Shown: piece after piece, positions 6,005 to 12,239 of the stretch | Numbering within the stretch: the first letter of the stretch is position 1 | Layout of the letters: each line of letters starts with the position of its first letter | Origin: CAISDA01 sp050258555 | GTDB lineage: Bacteria; Bacteroidota; Ignavibacteria; UBA10030; UBA8401 | Direction: 5' to 3' | Assembly (NCBI GenBank): GCA_050258555.1 | Contig: JBLMZA010000133.1 | Coordinates: 1 to 14,299, forward strand | Length of the DNA: 14,299 bases | Notes under the pieces: model-generated | Told to the model about the DNA's origin: nothing | Databases searched by the model: none | Seen by the model: the letters and a program-made list of their open reading frames with translations, nothing else | Made by a program: the position numbers and the translations under genes

Positions 6005-7345
6005 TTAGCGTCCGATGCGGCCCTTGATCTTGCCGCTCTTCATGAAGCCGTCGTAGTGGCGCATGAGCAGATGCGATTCGATCTGCTGCAGCGTATCGAG
6101 CGCCACGCCCACGATGATCAGAAGGCTTGTTCCGCCGAAGAACGAGGCGAAGCTCGATGTCACGCCCAGCCGCACCATGAACGTGGGCAGGATGGCGATG
6201 ATGGCCAGGAAAATCGAGCCCGGCAGCGTGATCTTCGTCAGGATATTGTCGATGAAATCGGCGGTGTTCTTGCCCGGGCGGATGCCCGGAATGAAGCCGC
6301 CCTGCTTCTGCATGTTCTCAGAGACGTCCTTCGGGTTGAAGGCGATCGCCGTGTAGAAATACGTGAAGAACACGATGATCAGCGAATAGAAGAACGCATA
6401 GGTAAAGCTCGTATGATCCAGGTATCCGGCGATCGCCCCGGCGAATTCCGATTCGGGGAAGAAGGTCAGGATCGTGGACGGAATGAACATGATCGACTGC
6501 GCGAAGATGATCGGCATGACGCCGGCCGTGTTGACGCGCATCGGAATGTACTGGGTGACGCCGCCGTAGACCTTGCGGCCGACGACGCGCTTGGCGTACT
6601 GCACCGGGATGCGCCGCGTGCCCTGCGTGACCATGATGACGCCGGCGATGATCAGAAGCATGCCCGCCCAGATGATCAGTTCGACGATGATCGGACGGCC
6701 GCCCGAGCTCACGATCTGGAACTCATCCAGAAGCGAATGCGGGAAGCGCGCGATGATGCCGATGAAGATGATGAGCGAGATGCCGTTGCCGATGCCTCGC
6801 TCCGTGATCTGCTCGCCGAGCCACATCATGAACATCGTGCCGGCCGTGAGGAAGATCACCGTGGAGAATGTGAAGAACGCTCCCTGCACCTCGGCCGGAA
6901 CGATCGGCACGCCGCCGGCATTCAGGCTCGAGAGCCGGACGCTCACGCCCCAGGCCTGCATGGCCGAGATGACCACCGTGCCGAAGCGCGTGTACTGATT
7001 GATCTTCTTGCGGCCGTTCTCGCCTTCGTGCTGCAGCTTCTGGAAGAAGGGAACCACCGCGCCCAGAAGCTGGATGATGATCGAGGCGCTGATATAGGGC
7101 ATGATGCCGAGCGCGAAGATTGCCGCATTCGAGAAGGCTCCGCCCACAAACAGATCGTAGAGTCCGAACAGCGTGTTCGACGACTGATTGCGCATGGATT
7201 CCGCCAGCACACCGGCATCCACTCCCGGCAGCGTCACGTGCGCGCCGATGCGCACGATGAACAGCAGACCGGCCGTGAAGAGCAGCCGTGTGCGCAGTTC
7301 CTGAATCTTGAAGATGTTACGAATGTTGTCGCTGAATGTGCTCAT
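6005..7345 (-). CDS. secY: Preprotein translocase channel subunit SecY
   Basis: SecY forms the inner-membrane channel through which SecA or ribosomes drive proteins. The 446-residue product has about ten hydrophobic segments, the first near 20-38. The plug region and second segment read GGAFSNAAIFALGIMPYISA (68-87). KKINQYTR (113-120) is in an early cytosolic loop; RRIPVQYAKR (244-253) and the FNPKDVSENMQKQGGFIPGIRPG loop (336-358) are the cytosolic loops that contact SecA and the ribosome. The C-terminus is short and basic (KIKGRIGR). No residue appears missing. The ATG at 7345 has no recognisable Shine-Dalgarno site, but rplO ends only 17 nt upstream, so translational coupling is likely. 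It is followed 33 nt later by map. Confidence 0.99.
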   Translation of the reverse strand: MSTFSDNIRNIFKIQELRTRLLFTAGLLFIVRIGAHVTLPGVDAGVLAESMRNQSSNTLFGLYDLFVGGAFSNAAIFALGIMPYISASIIIQLLGAVVPFFQKLQHEGENGRKKINQYTRFGTVVISAMQAWGVSVRLSSLNAGGVPIVPAEVQGAFFTFSTVIFLTAGTMFMMWLGEQITERGIGNGISLIIFIGIIARFPHSLLDEFQIVSSGGRPIIVELIIWAGMLLIIAGVIMVTQGTRRIPVQYAKRVVGRKVYGGVTQYIPMRVNTAGVMPIIFAQSIMFIPSTILTFFPESEFAGAIAGYLDHTSFTYAFFYSLIIVFFTYFYTAIAFNPKDVSENMQKQGGFIPGIRPGKNTADFIDNILTKITLPGSIFLAIIAILPTFMVRLGVTSSFASFFGGTSLLIIVGVALDTLQQIESHLLMRHYDGFMKSGKIKGRIGR

Positions 7346-7362
7346 GGAATAATGTCAGAGAA

Positions 7363-7845
7363 TTATTGTGCAGAAACTGCTGCCGCTTCCGTTGCAGAAC
7401 CGCCGGCCGCCGTAATTTTTTCGACCGCCGATTTGCTGAACTTGTGGGCGGTGATCGCAAGCTTCTGTGTGAGCGCGCCGTTGCCGAGGATCTTCACGGG
7501 CGCGGACTTTTTGGCGATCATGCCGGCCTTGAAGAGCGTTTCCGGCGTGATGGCCTCTCCGGCCTTCAGCTTGCCGTCGGTGAGGGCTTTCTCGAGCGCA
7601 TCAACATTGATGACGGTGTATTCGACGCGGAACGGAGCCTTGAATCCGAACTTGGGGATGCGGCGCGAGAGCGGCATCTGGCCGCCTTCGAATCCGCGCT
7701 TGGTGCGGGCGCCGGAGCGTGAGCCCTGGCCCTTGTGGCCGCGCGTGGCGGTGCCGCCGTGGCCCGAACCCTGGCCGCGGCCGATGCGTTTGACTTTCTT
7801 GCGTGAACCTTTTGCAGGCGTGAGATTGCTTAAAATATCTGCCAT
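7363..7845 (-). CDS. rplO: Large ribosomal subunit protein uL15
   Basis: L15 is a late-assembly 50S protein whose extended N-terminal arm threads through 23S rRNA. The 160-residue product begins LSNLTPAKGSRKK, then the glycine/arginine-rich arm RIGRGQGSGHGGTATRGHKG (21-40), the block FEGGQMPLSRRIPKFGF (52-68), and the globular C-terminal domain with VKILGNGALT (about 117-126) and a final alanine-rich stretch. Start is the ATG at 7845, preceded by AAGGAAG. It lies between rpmD (84-nt gap containing an inverted repeat) and secY, the standard spc position. Confidence 0.98.
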   Translation of the reverse strand: MADILSNLTPAKGSRKKVKRIGRGQGSGHGGTATRGHKGQGSRSGARTKRGFEGGQMPLSRRIPKFGFKAPFRVEYTVINVDALEKALTDGKLKAGEAITPETLFKAGMIAKKSAPVKILGNGALTQKLAITAHKFSKSAVEKITAAGGSATEAAAVSAQ

Positions 7846-7875
7846 GATCGTGTACTTCCTTTGTTGAACTAGAAC

Positions 7876-7896
7876 GCTCCGGGAGTAGGGCGGAGC
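7876..7896. repeat. Inverted repeat in the rplO-rpmD gap
   Basis: GCTCCG at 7876-7881 pairs with CGGAGC at 7891-7896 across a 9-nt loop. No T-tract follows on the minus strand, so it is not an obvious terminator. A run of eight T residues on the minus strand occurs just after rpmD (near 7912-7919) but without a stem immediately before it. Function unknown; it may be chance in GC-rich sequence. Confidence 0.4.
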
Positions 7897-7929
7897 TCGC
7901 TTATGAATAGGAAAAAAAAGCTGCCTGGC

Positions 7930-8121
7930 TTACTTCACGTCTTCGACCGTGACCAGATGGCGCACAAGGTTGACCATGCCGCGGATCTGAGGCGTATCGT
8001 TGTGAACGACGGAGTAGTTCGGGCGACCCAAGCCGAGGGCTTCGATCGTCGCTTTATGCGACTTGAGCGTGTGAATGATGCTCTTCGTCTGTGTAATTTT
8101 GATTTTTTTCTGCGCCGCCAT
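7930..8121 (-). CDS. rpmD: Large ribosomal subunit protein uL30
   Basis: L30 is a small 50S protein that is absent from some bacteria. The 63-residue product has the usual length and pattern: KIKITQTKSIIHTLKSHKAT (6-25), the EALGLGRPNYSVVHNDTPQIRGMV core (27-50) and the ending NLVRHLVTVEDV. The ATG at 8121 follows AAGGAAGT by 8 nt. It lies between rpsE (29-nt gap) and rplO, as in most bacteria that keep it. Confidence 0.97.
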   Translation of the reverse strand: MAAQKKIKITQTKSIIHTLKSHKATIEALGLGRPNYSVVHNDTPQIRGMVNLVRHLVTVEDVK

Positions 8122-8150
8122 AATCGTTGACTTCCTTGCTGAAGAGAAAC

Positions 8151-8654
8151 TTAGTTTTGAAATAATTCCTGGAGCGACATGCCGCGGATCTCGGCCACCG
8201 TCTTGGGGTCGCGGATCGACATCAGTGCGGCGAGCGTCGCCTTCACGACGTTGTGGGGGTTTGACGAGCCCATCTGCTTGGTCAACACGTCGCGCACGCC
8301 GGCCGATTCGAGAATCGCGCGCACACCGCCGCCGGCGATCAGTCCCGTTCCGGGGGAAGCCGGCTTGAGCATGACCTTGCCTGCGCCGAATTTTCCGACC
8401 GCTTCATGGGCGATGGTCCCGTTGACGATCGACACCTTGATGACGTTCTTCTTGGCATCATCGACGCCCTTCGAGATCGCATCGGCGACTTCGTTCGCCT
8501 TACCCAGACCAAGTCCGACATGTCCGTTGCCGTCTCCGACAACGACGATAGCGTTGAAGCTGAAACGGCGTCCGCCCTTCACAACTTTCGCTACGCGGTT
8601 GATGTGAACCAGTTTGTCTTTTAAATCAAGTTCGCTTGCTTTTATGCGTGCCAA
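8151..8654 (-). CDS. rpsE: Small ribosomal subunit protein uS5
   Basis: S5 lies near the mRNA entry channel of the 30S subunit and contributes to decoding accuracy and mRNA unwinding. The 167-residue product has the N-terminal double-stranded-RNA-binding-like half, with INRVAKVVKGGRRFSFNAIV (18-37) and GDGNGHVGLGLGKANEV (40-56), and the C-terminal half with LKPASPGTGLIAGGGVRAIL (96-115) and SSNPHNVVKATLAAL. The start is a TTG at 8654. It is forced: an in-frame TGA lies four codons upstream and no ATG or GTG gives a usable N-terminus. A GAGGT site sits 6 nt before it. The gene follows a tRNA-Gln gene inserted after rplR, an unusual context. Confidence 0.97.
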   Translation of the reverse strand: MARIKASELDLKDKLVHINRVAKVVKGGRRFSFNAIVVVGDGNGHVGLGLGKANEVADAISKGVDDAKKNVIKVSIVNGTIAHEAVGKFGAGKVMLKPASPGTGLIAGGGVRAILESAGVRDVLTKQMGSSNPHNVVKATLAALMSIRDPKTVAEIRGMSLQELFQN

Positions 8655-8660
8655 CGTGGA

Positions 8661-8665
8661 ACCTC
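8661..8665 (-). promoter_or_regulatory. Ribosome-binding site of rpsE (TTG start)
   Basis: GAGGT on the minus strand, 6 nt before the TTG at 8654. The GA of the site belongs to the in-frame TGA stop, which rules out a longer protein. Confidence 0.75.
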
Positions 8666-8752
8666 ATTGTATAAAGTTGATAAAGTATCTCGACATCGAT
8701 CGAACTGACGCTTTCCCAAAAAGCCTCTCCTCGGTTCGACGCACATGCTCTG

Positions 8753-8823
8753 CTGTCGGGAGAGGACTCGAACCTCTACAGACGCCTCCAAAGGGCGTTG
8801 TCCTGCCATTAGACGACCCGACA
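8753..8823 (-). tRNA. tRNA-Gln (anticodon UUG)
   Basis: The minus strand folds into a full cloverleaf of 71 nt: a 7-bp acceptor stem (TGTCGGG with CCCGACA), a 4-bp D stem with an AATGGCA loop, a 5-bp anticodon stem ACGCC/GGCGT around the loop CTTTGGA (anticodon TTG, reading CAA and probably CAG), a 4-nt variable loop, and a 5-bp T stem AGAGG/CCTCT with loop TTCGAGT. The discriminator is G and the first pair is the weak U1-A72 typical of tRNA-Gln. CCA is not encoded (the next bases are CAG). It lies between rplR and rpsE on the operon strand, 58 nt after the former and 98 nt before the latter, so it is probably cut out of the spc transcript. No terminator follows it. Confidence 0.95.
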
Positions 8824-8881
8824 GTAAGGCGCCCCCTGCTTCATGCCGCGCACAACATCGGGCGGACACGGGCAATGGGCA

Positions 8882-9250
8882 TCAGAATTTCAATCCGCCT
8901 TCGCGCGCGGAATCCGCGAATGCCTTCACGCGGCCGTGATAGAGCAGGCCGTTGCGGTCGAAGACGACCGATGTGATATTCTTTTCGGCCGCCTTTTTTG
9001 CCAGCAGCTTGCCGAGCATCACGCTCGTTTCGGTCTTCGTCTTGGCGCCTGCGACCGATTCCTTGTCCGTCTTTCCGTTCGTGCCCACCGAGCACAGCGT
9101 GACGCCGTTGACATCGTCGATGATCTGTCCGTAGAATCCGTTGTTGCTTCTGTAGACGCTCAGGCGGGGCCGCTCCGGCGTGCCGAAGATTTTTTTGCGA
9201 ATGTGAGCCTTGATTTTGGCCCGGCGCAGTGTCGTGTTTTTCGTAATCAT
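8882..9250 (-). CDS. rplR: Large ribosomal subunit protein uL18
   Basis: L18 binds 5S rRNA together with L5 and L25 and carries it into the 50S central protuberance. The 122-residue product has a basic N-terminal arm (RRAKIKAHIRKKIFGTPERP, 9-28), then RLSVYRSNNGFYGQIIDD (29-46) and the C-terminal VVFDRNGLLYHGRVKAFADSAREGGLKF, the standard L18 ending. The ATG at 9250 is preceded by a weak AGAAGA stretch. It lies between rplF (89-nt gap with a strong inverted repeat) and the tRNA-Gln gene; in most bacteria rpsE would follow at once. Confidence 0.98.
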   Translation of the reverse strand: MITKNTTLRRAKIKAHIRKKIFGTPERPRLSVYRSNNGFYGQIIDDVNGVTLCSVGTNGKTDKESVAGAKTKTETSVMLGKLLAKKAAEKNITSVVFDRNGLLYHGRVKAFADSAREGGLKF

Positions 9251-9303
9251 ACGTGTCTTCTATCAATTCCTTCGCGCGTATCCGTCGTGTTCTCCCGGGC
9301 GCG

Positions 9304-9323
9304 CACGGCGGGAGACCGCCGTG
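9304..9323. repeat. Perfect inverted repeat in the rplF-rplR gap
   Basis: CACGGCGG (9304-9311) and CCGCCGTG (9316-9323) form a GC-rich 8-bp stem with a 4-nt loop, starting 17 nt after the rplF stop on the minus strand. No T-tract follows (a CGCGCCCGGG stretch does), so it is not a classical terminator. It could be an mRNA-stability or processing element, or a translational spacer; nothing in the sequence decides. Confidence 0.55.
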
Positions 9324-9339
9324 TGATGAATGCTCTTGG

Positions 9340-9885
9340 TTATTTGCCGCCTGCGGCCGTCTTGCCGGCCTTGCGACGGATGACTTCACCCTCGTACTTG
9401 ACGCCTTTGCCCTTGTAGGGTTCGGGCGGACGCAGAGAGCGGATTTTCGCGGAAACGAGTCCCACCAGCTGCTTGTCGATGCCCGTCACGACGATGCTCG
9501 TCTGCGTGGGGGCTTCGAGCTTCACGCCGTCGGGAGCGCGGAAGACGATCGGATGCGAGAAGCCGAGCGCCAGCTGCAGCACTTTTTCCTTGATTTCGGC
9601 GCGGTAGCCGACGCCGACCAGCTCGAGCTTGCGCGTAAAGCCGTCGGTGACGCCCTTGACCATGTTGGCAATGAGCGCGCGGTAGAGGCCGTGCAGCGAG
9701 CGGTTTTCACGCACGTCGTTGTGGCGCGTGCAGACGATCTCTTCACCCTGCACTTCGACCGTGATGTTCGGGTGGAGTGCGGTCTTCAATTCGCCTTTCG
9801 GGCCGGTGACGGTGATAAGGCCGCCGCCGATCTGTATTTTCACTCCCTTGGGAACCGGGATGGGCTTTTTTCCAATACGGGACAC
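9340..9885 (-). CDS. rplF: Large ribosomal subunit protein uL6
   Basis: L6 sits at the base of the L7/L12 stalk near the factor-binding site of the 50S subunit. I choose the GTG at 9885 (181 residues): it gives the canonical SRIGKKPIPVPKGV N-terminus and an AAGGAG site lies 6 nt upstream. The longer frame from a TTG at 9900 would translate through that site. The two L6 repeats are visible: ITVTGPKGEL in the first half and, in the second, the GYRAEIKEKVLQLALGFSHP block, then EAPTQTSIVVTGIDKQLVG and RPPEPYKGKGVKYEGEVIRRKAGKT at the C-terminus. It lies between rpsH (113-nt gap) and rplR. Confidence 0.98.
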   Translation of the reverse strand: MSRIGKKPIPVPKGVKIQIGGGLITVTGPKGELKTALHPNITVEVQGEEIVCTRHNDVRENRSLHGLYRALIANMVKGVTDGFTRKLELVGVGYRAEIKEKVLQLALGFSHPIVFRAPDGVKLEAPTQTSIVVTGIDKQLVGLVSAKIRSLRPPEPYKGKGVKYEGEVIRRKAGKTAAGGK

Positions 9886-9891
9886 GAGTTG

Positions 9892-9897
9892 CTCCTT
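9892..9897 (-). promoter_or_regulatory. Ribosome-binding site deciding the rplF start
   Basis: AAGGAG on the minus strand, 6 nt before the GTG at 9885. It lies inside the alternative longer frame from the TTG at 9900, which supports the shorter GTG start. Confidence 0.8.
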
Positions 9898-9941
9898 CAA
9901 TCTTTAAGTTCGTTCTTCGCCCTCTTGCGTCCCTCTCGCCG

Positions 9942-9964
9942 ACATGCCTTTTCGAACGGCATGT
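9942..9964. repeat. Inverted repeat in the rpsH-rplF gap
   Basis: ACATGCC (9942-9948) pairs with GGCATGT (9958-9964) across a 9-nt loop containing TTCGAA. It lies in a 113-nt gap, long for this cluster, 34 nt past the rpsH stop codon. No T-tract follows on the minus strand. Apart from this hairpin and the rplF ribosome site the gap shows nothing I can assign. Confidence 0.45.
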
Positions 9965-9998
9965 ATGCGGGGGCGTCAGACAGGGGAAAAAGGTTCGT

Positions 9999-10394
9999 TT
10001 ACCACACGTAGCAGACCACTTCGCCGCCGACGTTTTCCTTGCGGGCCTGCTTGTTCGTCATCAGTCCTTTCGATGTCGAGATGATCGCAACACCGAGACC
10101 GTTGTTGACGCGCGGAAGCTCCTCCGCCGGCTTGTACTGGCGGATGCCAGGACGGCTGACGCGGCGCAGGCCGCTCAGGACCGGTTTGGCGTCGTAGTAC
10201 TTCAGGCTGATGCGCAGCACGCCCTGCTTGTTGTCTTCGATCACCGTGTAGCCTTCGAAGAATTTCTGCTCGGTGAGGATGCGCGTCAGTTCCTTCTTCA
10301 TGTTCGACGCAGGGATTTCCACCTTTTTGTGTTTGGCGCGCACTGCGTTGCGCACGCGCGTCAGGTAATCAGCGATGGGATCTGTTTTTGACAT
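9999..10394 (-). CDS. rpsH: Small ribosomal subunit protein uS8
   Basis: S8 binds the central domain of 16S rRNA and, in E. coli, is the repressor of the spc operon. The 131-residue product has the usual length, with TDPIADYLTRVRNAVRAKHKKVEIPAS at the N-terminus and, in the C-terminal half, RRVSRPGIRQYKPAEELPRVNNGLGVAIISTSKGLMTNKQARKENVGGEVVCYVW, the diagnostic S8 stretch with the STSKGLMT rRNA-binding turn. The ATG at 10394 follows AGGAG by about 10 nt. It lies 60 nt after rpsN. Whether S8 regulates here as in E. coli cannot be told: the known E. coli target overlaps the rplE start and I see no obvious copy. Confidence 0.98.
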   Translation of the reverse strand: MSKTDPIADYLTRVRNAVRAKHKKVEIPASNMKKELTRILTEQKFFEGYTVIEDNKQGVLRISLKYYDAKPVLSGLRRVSRPGIRQYKPAEELPRVNNGLGVAIISTSKGLMTNKQARKENVGGEVVCYVW

Positions 10395-10454
10395 CTACAA
10401 AGTTCTCCTGAAAAATTTCATTCCGTTTCATCGACCTCTGTGTCGACGGAATCT

Positions 10455-10724
10455 TTACCAGCTTGCCTTGATCACTCCGGGAATTTTTCCCTCAAGAGCC
10501 ATTTCGCGGAACGCGATACGGGAGATGCCGTATTTCCGCAGGTATGCGCGCGAGCGGCCGGTCATCTTGCACCGGTTGTGCAGGCGCACGGGATTCGAAT
10601 CGCGCGGCAGCTTGCGCAGTCCTTCGTAATCGCCTTTTTCCTTCAATTCTTTTCTGAGTGCGGCGTATTTGGCCACCAGCTTCTGCCGGCGTTCCTCGCG
10701 CGCGATTGAGCTTGTCTTTGCCAT
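10455..10724 (-). CDS. rpsN: Small ribosomal subunit protein uS14, zinc-independent form
   Basis: S14 is a late-assembling protein of the 30S head. At 89 residues this is the long form without the zinc ribbon: only one cysteine (in HNRCKMTGR) is present, against four in the 61-residue zinc form. Residues 1-50 hold the basic insert (SSIAREERRQKLVAKYAALR, then KEKGDYEGLRKLPRDSNPVR) and the end reads YGISRIAFREMALEGKIPGV, close to Bacteroidota/Chlorobiota S14. The ATG at 10724 follows AAGGAA by 6 nt. It lies between rplE (30-nt gap) and rpsH. Confidence 0.98.
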   Translation of the reverse strand: MAKTSSIAREERRQKLVAKYAALRKELKEKGDYEGLRKLPRDSNPVRLHNRCKMTGRSRAYLRKYGISRIAFREMALEGKIPGVIKASW

Positions 10725-10754
10725 ACTAATTCCTTTTGACTCTCTTGGTCGGGC

Positions 10755-11423
10755 TTATTTGGTTTTTGAAACTTCTTCGCGCTTCACGAACGGCATGCCG
10801 AAGTTCTTCAGCAGCTCCATCGCCTCGAGGTCCGTCTTGGCCGTCGTGACGAACGTCACGTCCATGCCGGAGAGGCGCGTCACCTTGTCCGCATCGATTT
10901 CGCGGAAGATGACCTGCTCCTTGATGCCGAGCGTATAATTGCCGCGGCCGTCGAACGAACGGTCGGAGACGCCGCGGAAGTCGCGGATCTGCGGCATGGC
11001 CAGCGAGATCAGGCGGTCCAGGAACTCGTACATGATCTTGCCCCGGAGCGTGACGCGGGCGCCGATGGCCACATTTTCGCGCAGCTTGAAGTTCGAAATG
11101 GCCTTCTTCGACTTCGTGATGGCGGCCTTCTGGCCCGTGATCTGTTCGAGCTCCTTCACGGCCGTCTCCAGAAGCTTCGCGTCCTGCGTGGCGTCGCCGA
11201 CGCCGACGTTGACCGCGATCTTTTCGAGCTTCGGAACCTGCATGACGCTCTTGTACTCGAAGCGCTTCATGAGGGCCGGAATGATATCCGCCTTGTATTT
11301 GGCGAACAGACGCGCCGGCACGCCCGCGTCGCGTGTTGCGTGCTTGGCTTCCTTCTGTTCGGCTGCTTTTGCCTTGCCGTCGGCTTTCTTCGGTTTCGGT
11401 TCTGCTTTCGTTTCTTTTGCCAT
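10755..11423 (-). CDS. rplE: Large ribosomal subunit protein uL5 with N-terminal extension
   Basis: L5 binds 5S rRNA and contacts S13 and P-site tRNA. I choose the ATG at 11423 (222 residues), preceded by GAAAGAGAAAG; a GTG six codons upstream would translate through that stretch. The usual length is about 180, and the excess lies in the first 36 residues, a lysine/alanine/glutamate-rich segment (AKETKAEPKPKKADGKAKAA onwards). The core starts near ARLFAKYKADIIPALMKRF, followed by MQVPKLEKIAVNVGVGDA, TKSKKAISNFKLRENVAIGA, IRDFRGVSDRSFDGRGNYTL and the C-terminal NFGMPFVKR. All L5 signatures are intact. It lies between rplX and rpsN. Confidence 0.97.
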   Translation of the reverse strand: MAKETKAEPKPKKADGKAKAAEQKEAKHATRDAGVPARLFAKYKADIIPALMKRFEYKSVMQVPKLEKIAVNVGVGDATQDAKLLETAVKELEQITGQKAAITKSKKAISNFKLRENVAIGARVTLRGKIMYEFLDRLISLAMPQIRDFRGVSDRSFDGRGNYTLGIKEQVIFREIDADKVTRLSGMDVTFVTTAKTDLEAMELLKNFGMPFVKREEVSKTK

Positions 11424-11486
11424 CGTTGCTTTCTCTTTCACTCAGAGTCGCGCTACGTTCGACGCGTAACGCCGTAAGGGGTTTTG

Positions 11487-11810
11487 TTAGAACATATCAC
11501 CGCTTTTGCGGGACACGCGCATGACTTTCTTTTTGCCGGTAGCGGCGTCTTTCGTCCGGGCATAGCCGACACGCGTCGACTGGCCGCTCTTCGGGTCCTT
11601 CACCATGACGTTCGATGAATGGATCGAGGCTTCCTTCTGGACGACGCCGCCCTGGGGATTCGACTGCGTCGGGCGCGTATGGCGCTTGATGATGTTGACG
11701 CCTTCGACGATGACACGGTTGGTTGCCGGGAAGACCTTCAGGACTTTTCCTTCTTTGCCTTTCGAGTTGCCGGCGACGACCACTACAAAATCATTTTTAC
11801 GGACGTGCAT
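11487..11810 (-). CDS. rplX: Large ribosomal subunit protein uL24
   Basis: L24 is an early-assembly initiator of the 50S subunit and sits near the peptide exit. The 107-residue product has the KOW motif at its N-terminus (VRKNDFVVVVAGNSKGKEGKVLKVFPATNRVIVEGVNIIKRH, from residue 3), followed by QSNPQGGVVQKEASIHSSNVMV and DGxx-less basic C-terminal strands with TRVGYARTKDAATGKKKVMRVSRKSGD. Normal length. The ATG at 11810 follows a GAGAAAG stretch. It lies 24 nt after rplN and 63 nt before rplE. Confidence 0.97.
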   Translation of the reverse strand: MHVRKNDFVVVVAGNSKGKEGKVLKVFPATNRVIVEGVNIIKRHTRPTQSNPQGGVVQKEASIHSSNVMVKDPKSGQSTRVGYARTKDAATGKKKVMRVSRKSGDMF

Positions 11811-11834
11811 AAGTTTGCTTTCTCAAGTATAGAA

Positions 11835-12203
11835 TTATAACACTTCGGGGGCCAGAGAGACGATCTTCATGTACTGACGCTCGCGCAGTTCGCGGGCCAC
11901 GGGGCCGAAGATGCGCGTGCCGCGGGGTTCGCCCTGCGTATTGAGGAGCACCACCGCGTTCTCGTCGAAGCGGATATAGGAACCGTCCTTGCGGCCGATT
12001 TCCTTCTTCGTGCGCACGACCACGGCGCGCGAGACCTCGCCTTTTTTCACTCCCGCTCCGGGGATGGCCGACTTCACCGAGACGACCACCAGGTCGCCCA
12101 CACCGGCATAGCGGCGGTCGTGGCCGCCGAGCACGCGGATGCACCGCACTTTTTTCGCGCCGGAATTATCGGCGACAACCAAATTAGTTTCTTCTTGAAT
12201 CAT
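11835..12203 (-). CDS. rplN: Large ribosomal subunit protein uL14
   Basis: L14 lies at the subunit interface and forms an intersubunit bridge with 16S rRNA; it is also the binding site of the silencing factor RsfS in many bacteria. The 122-residue product is the standard length and starts MIQEETNLVVADNSGAKKVR, then CIRVLGGHDRRYAGVGDLVV (21-40), VVVRTKKEIGRKDGSYIRFDENAVVLL and GEPRGTRIFGPVARELRER with the ending MKIVSLAPEVL, all diagnostic. The ATG at 12203 follows GGAG by 8 nt. It is the first gene of the classical spc operon; the gap to rpsQ is only 36 nt, with no promoter that I can see, so it is probably co-transcribed with the S10 genes. Confidence 0.98.
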   Translation of the reverse strand: MIQEETNLVVADNSGAKKVRCIRVLGGHDRRYAGVGDLVVVSVKSAIPGAGVKKGEVSRAVVVRTKKEIGRKDGSYIRFDENAVVLLNTQGEPRGTRIFGPVARELRERQYMKIVSLAPEVL

Positions 12204-12239
12204 GACAATCTCCAGGTCAATAGATGCCGGCGCGCGGCT

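Noticed and set aside
6056..7867. 603-codon open frame on the plus strand opposite secY and rplO
   Set aside because: It is exactly antisense to two unmistakable genes, is very rich in Arg, Asp and His as expected from the complement of GC-rich codons, and has no recognisable domain or ribosome site.
8655..8752. Terminator after the tRNA-Gln gene
   Set aside because: The only stem near a T-run is GCTTT/AAAGC around TTGGG on the minus strand; it is 5 bp, weak, and has no T-tract after it.
8841..9389. 182-codon minus-strand frame overlapping rplR and the end of rplF
   Set aside because: Out of frame with rplR, which has full L18 signatures; the overlapping product is Arg/Gln-rich with no motif.
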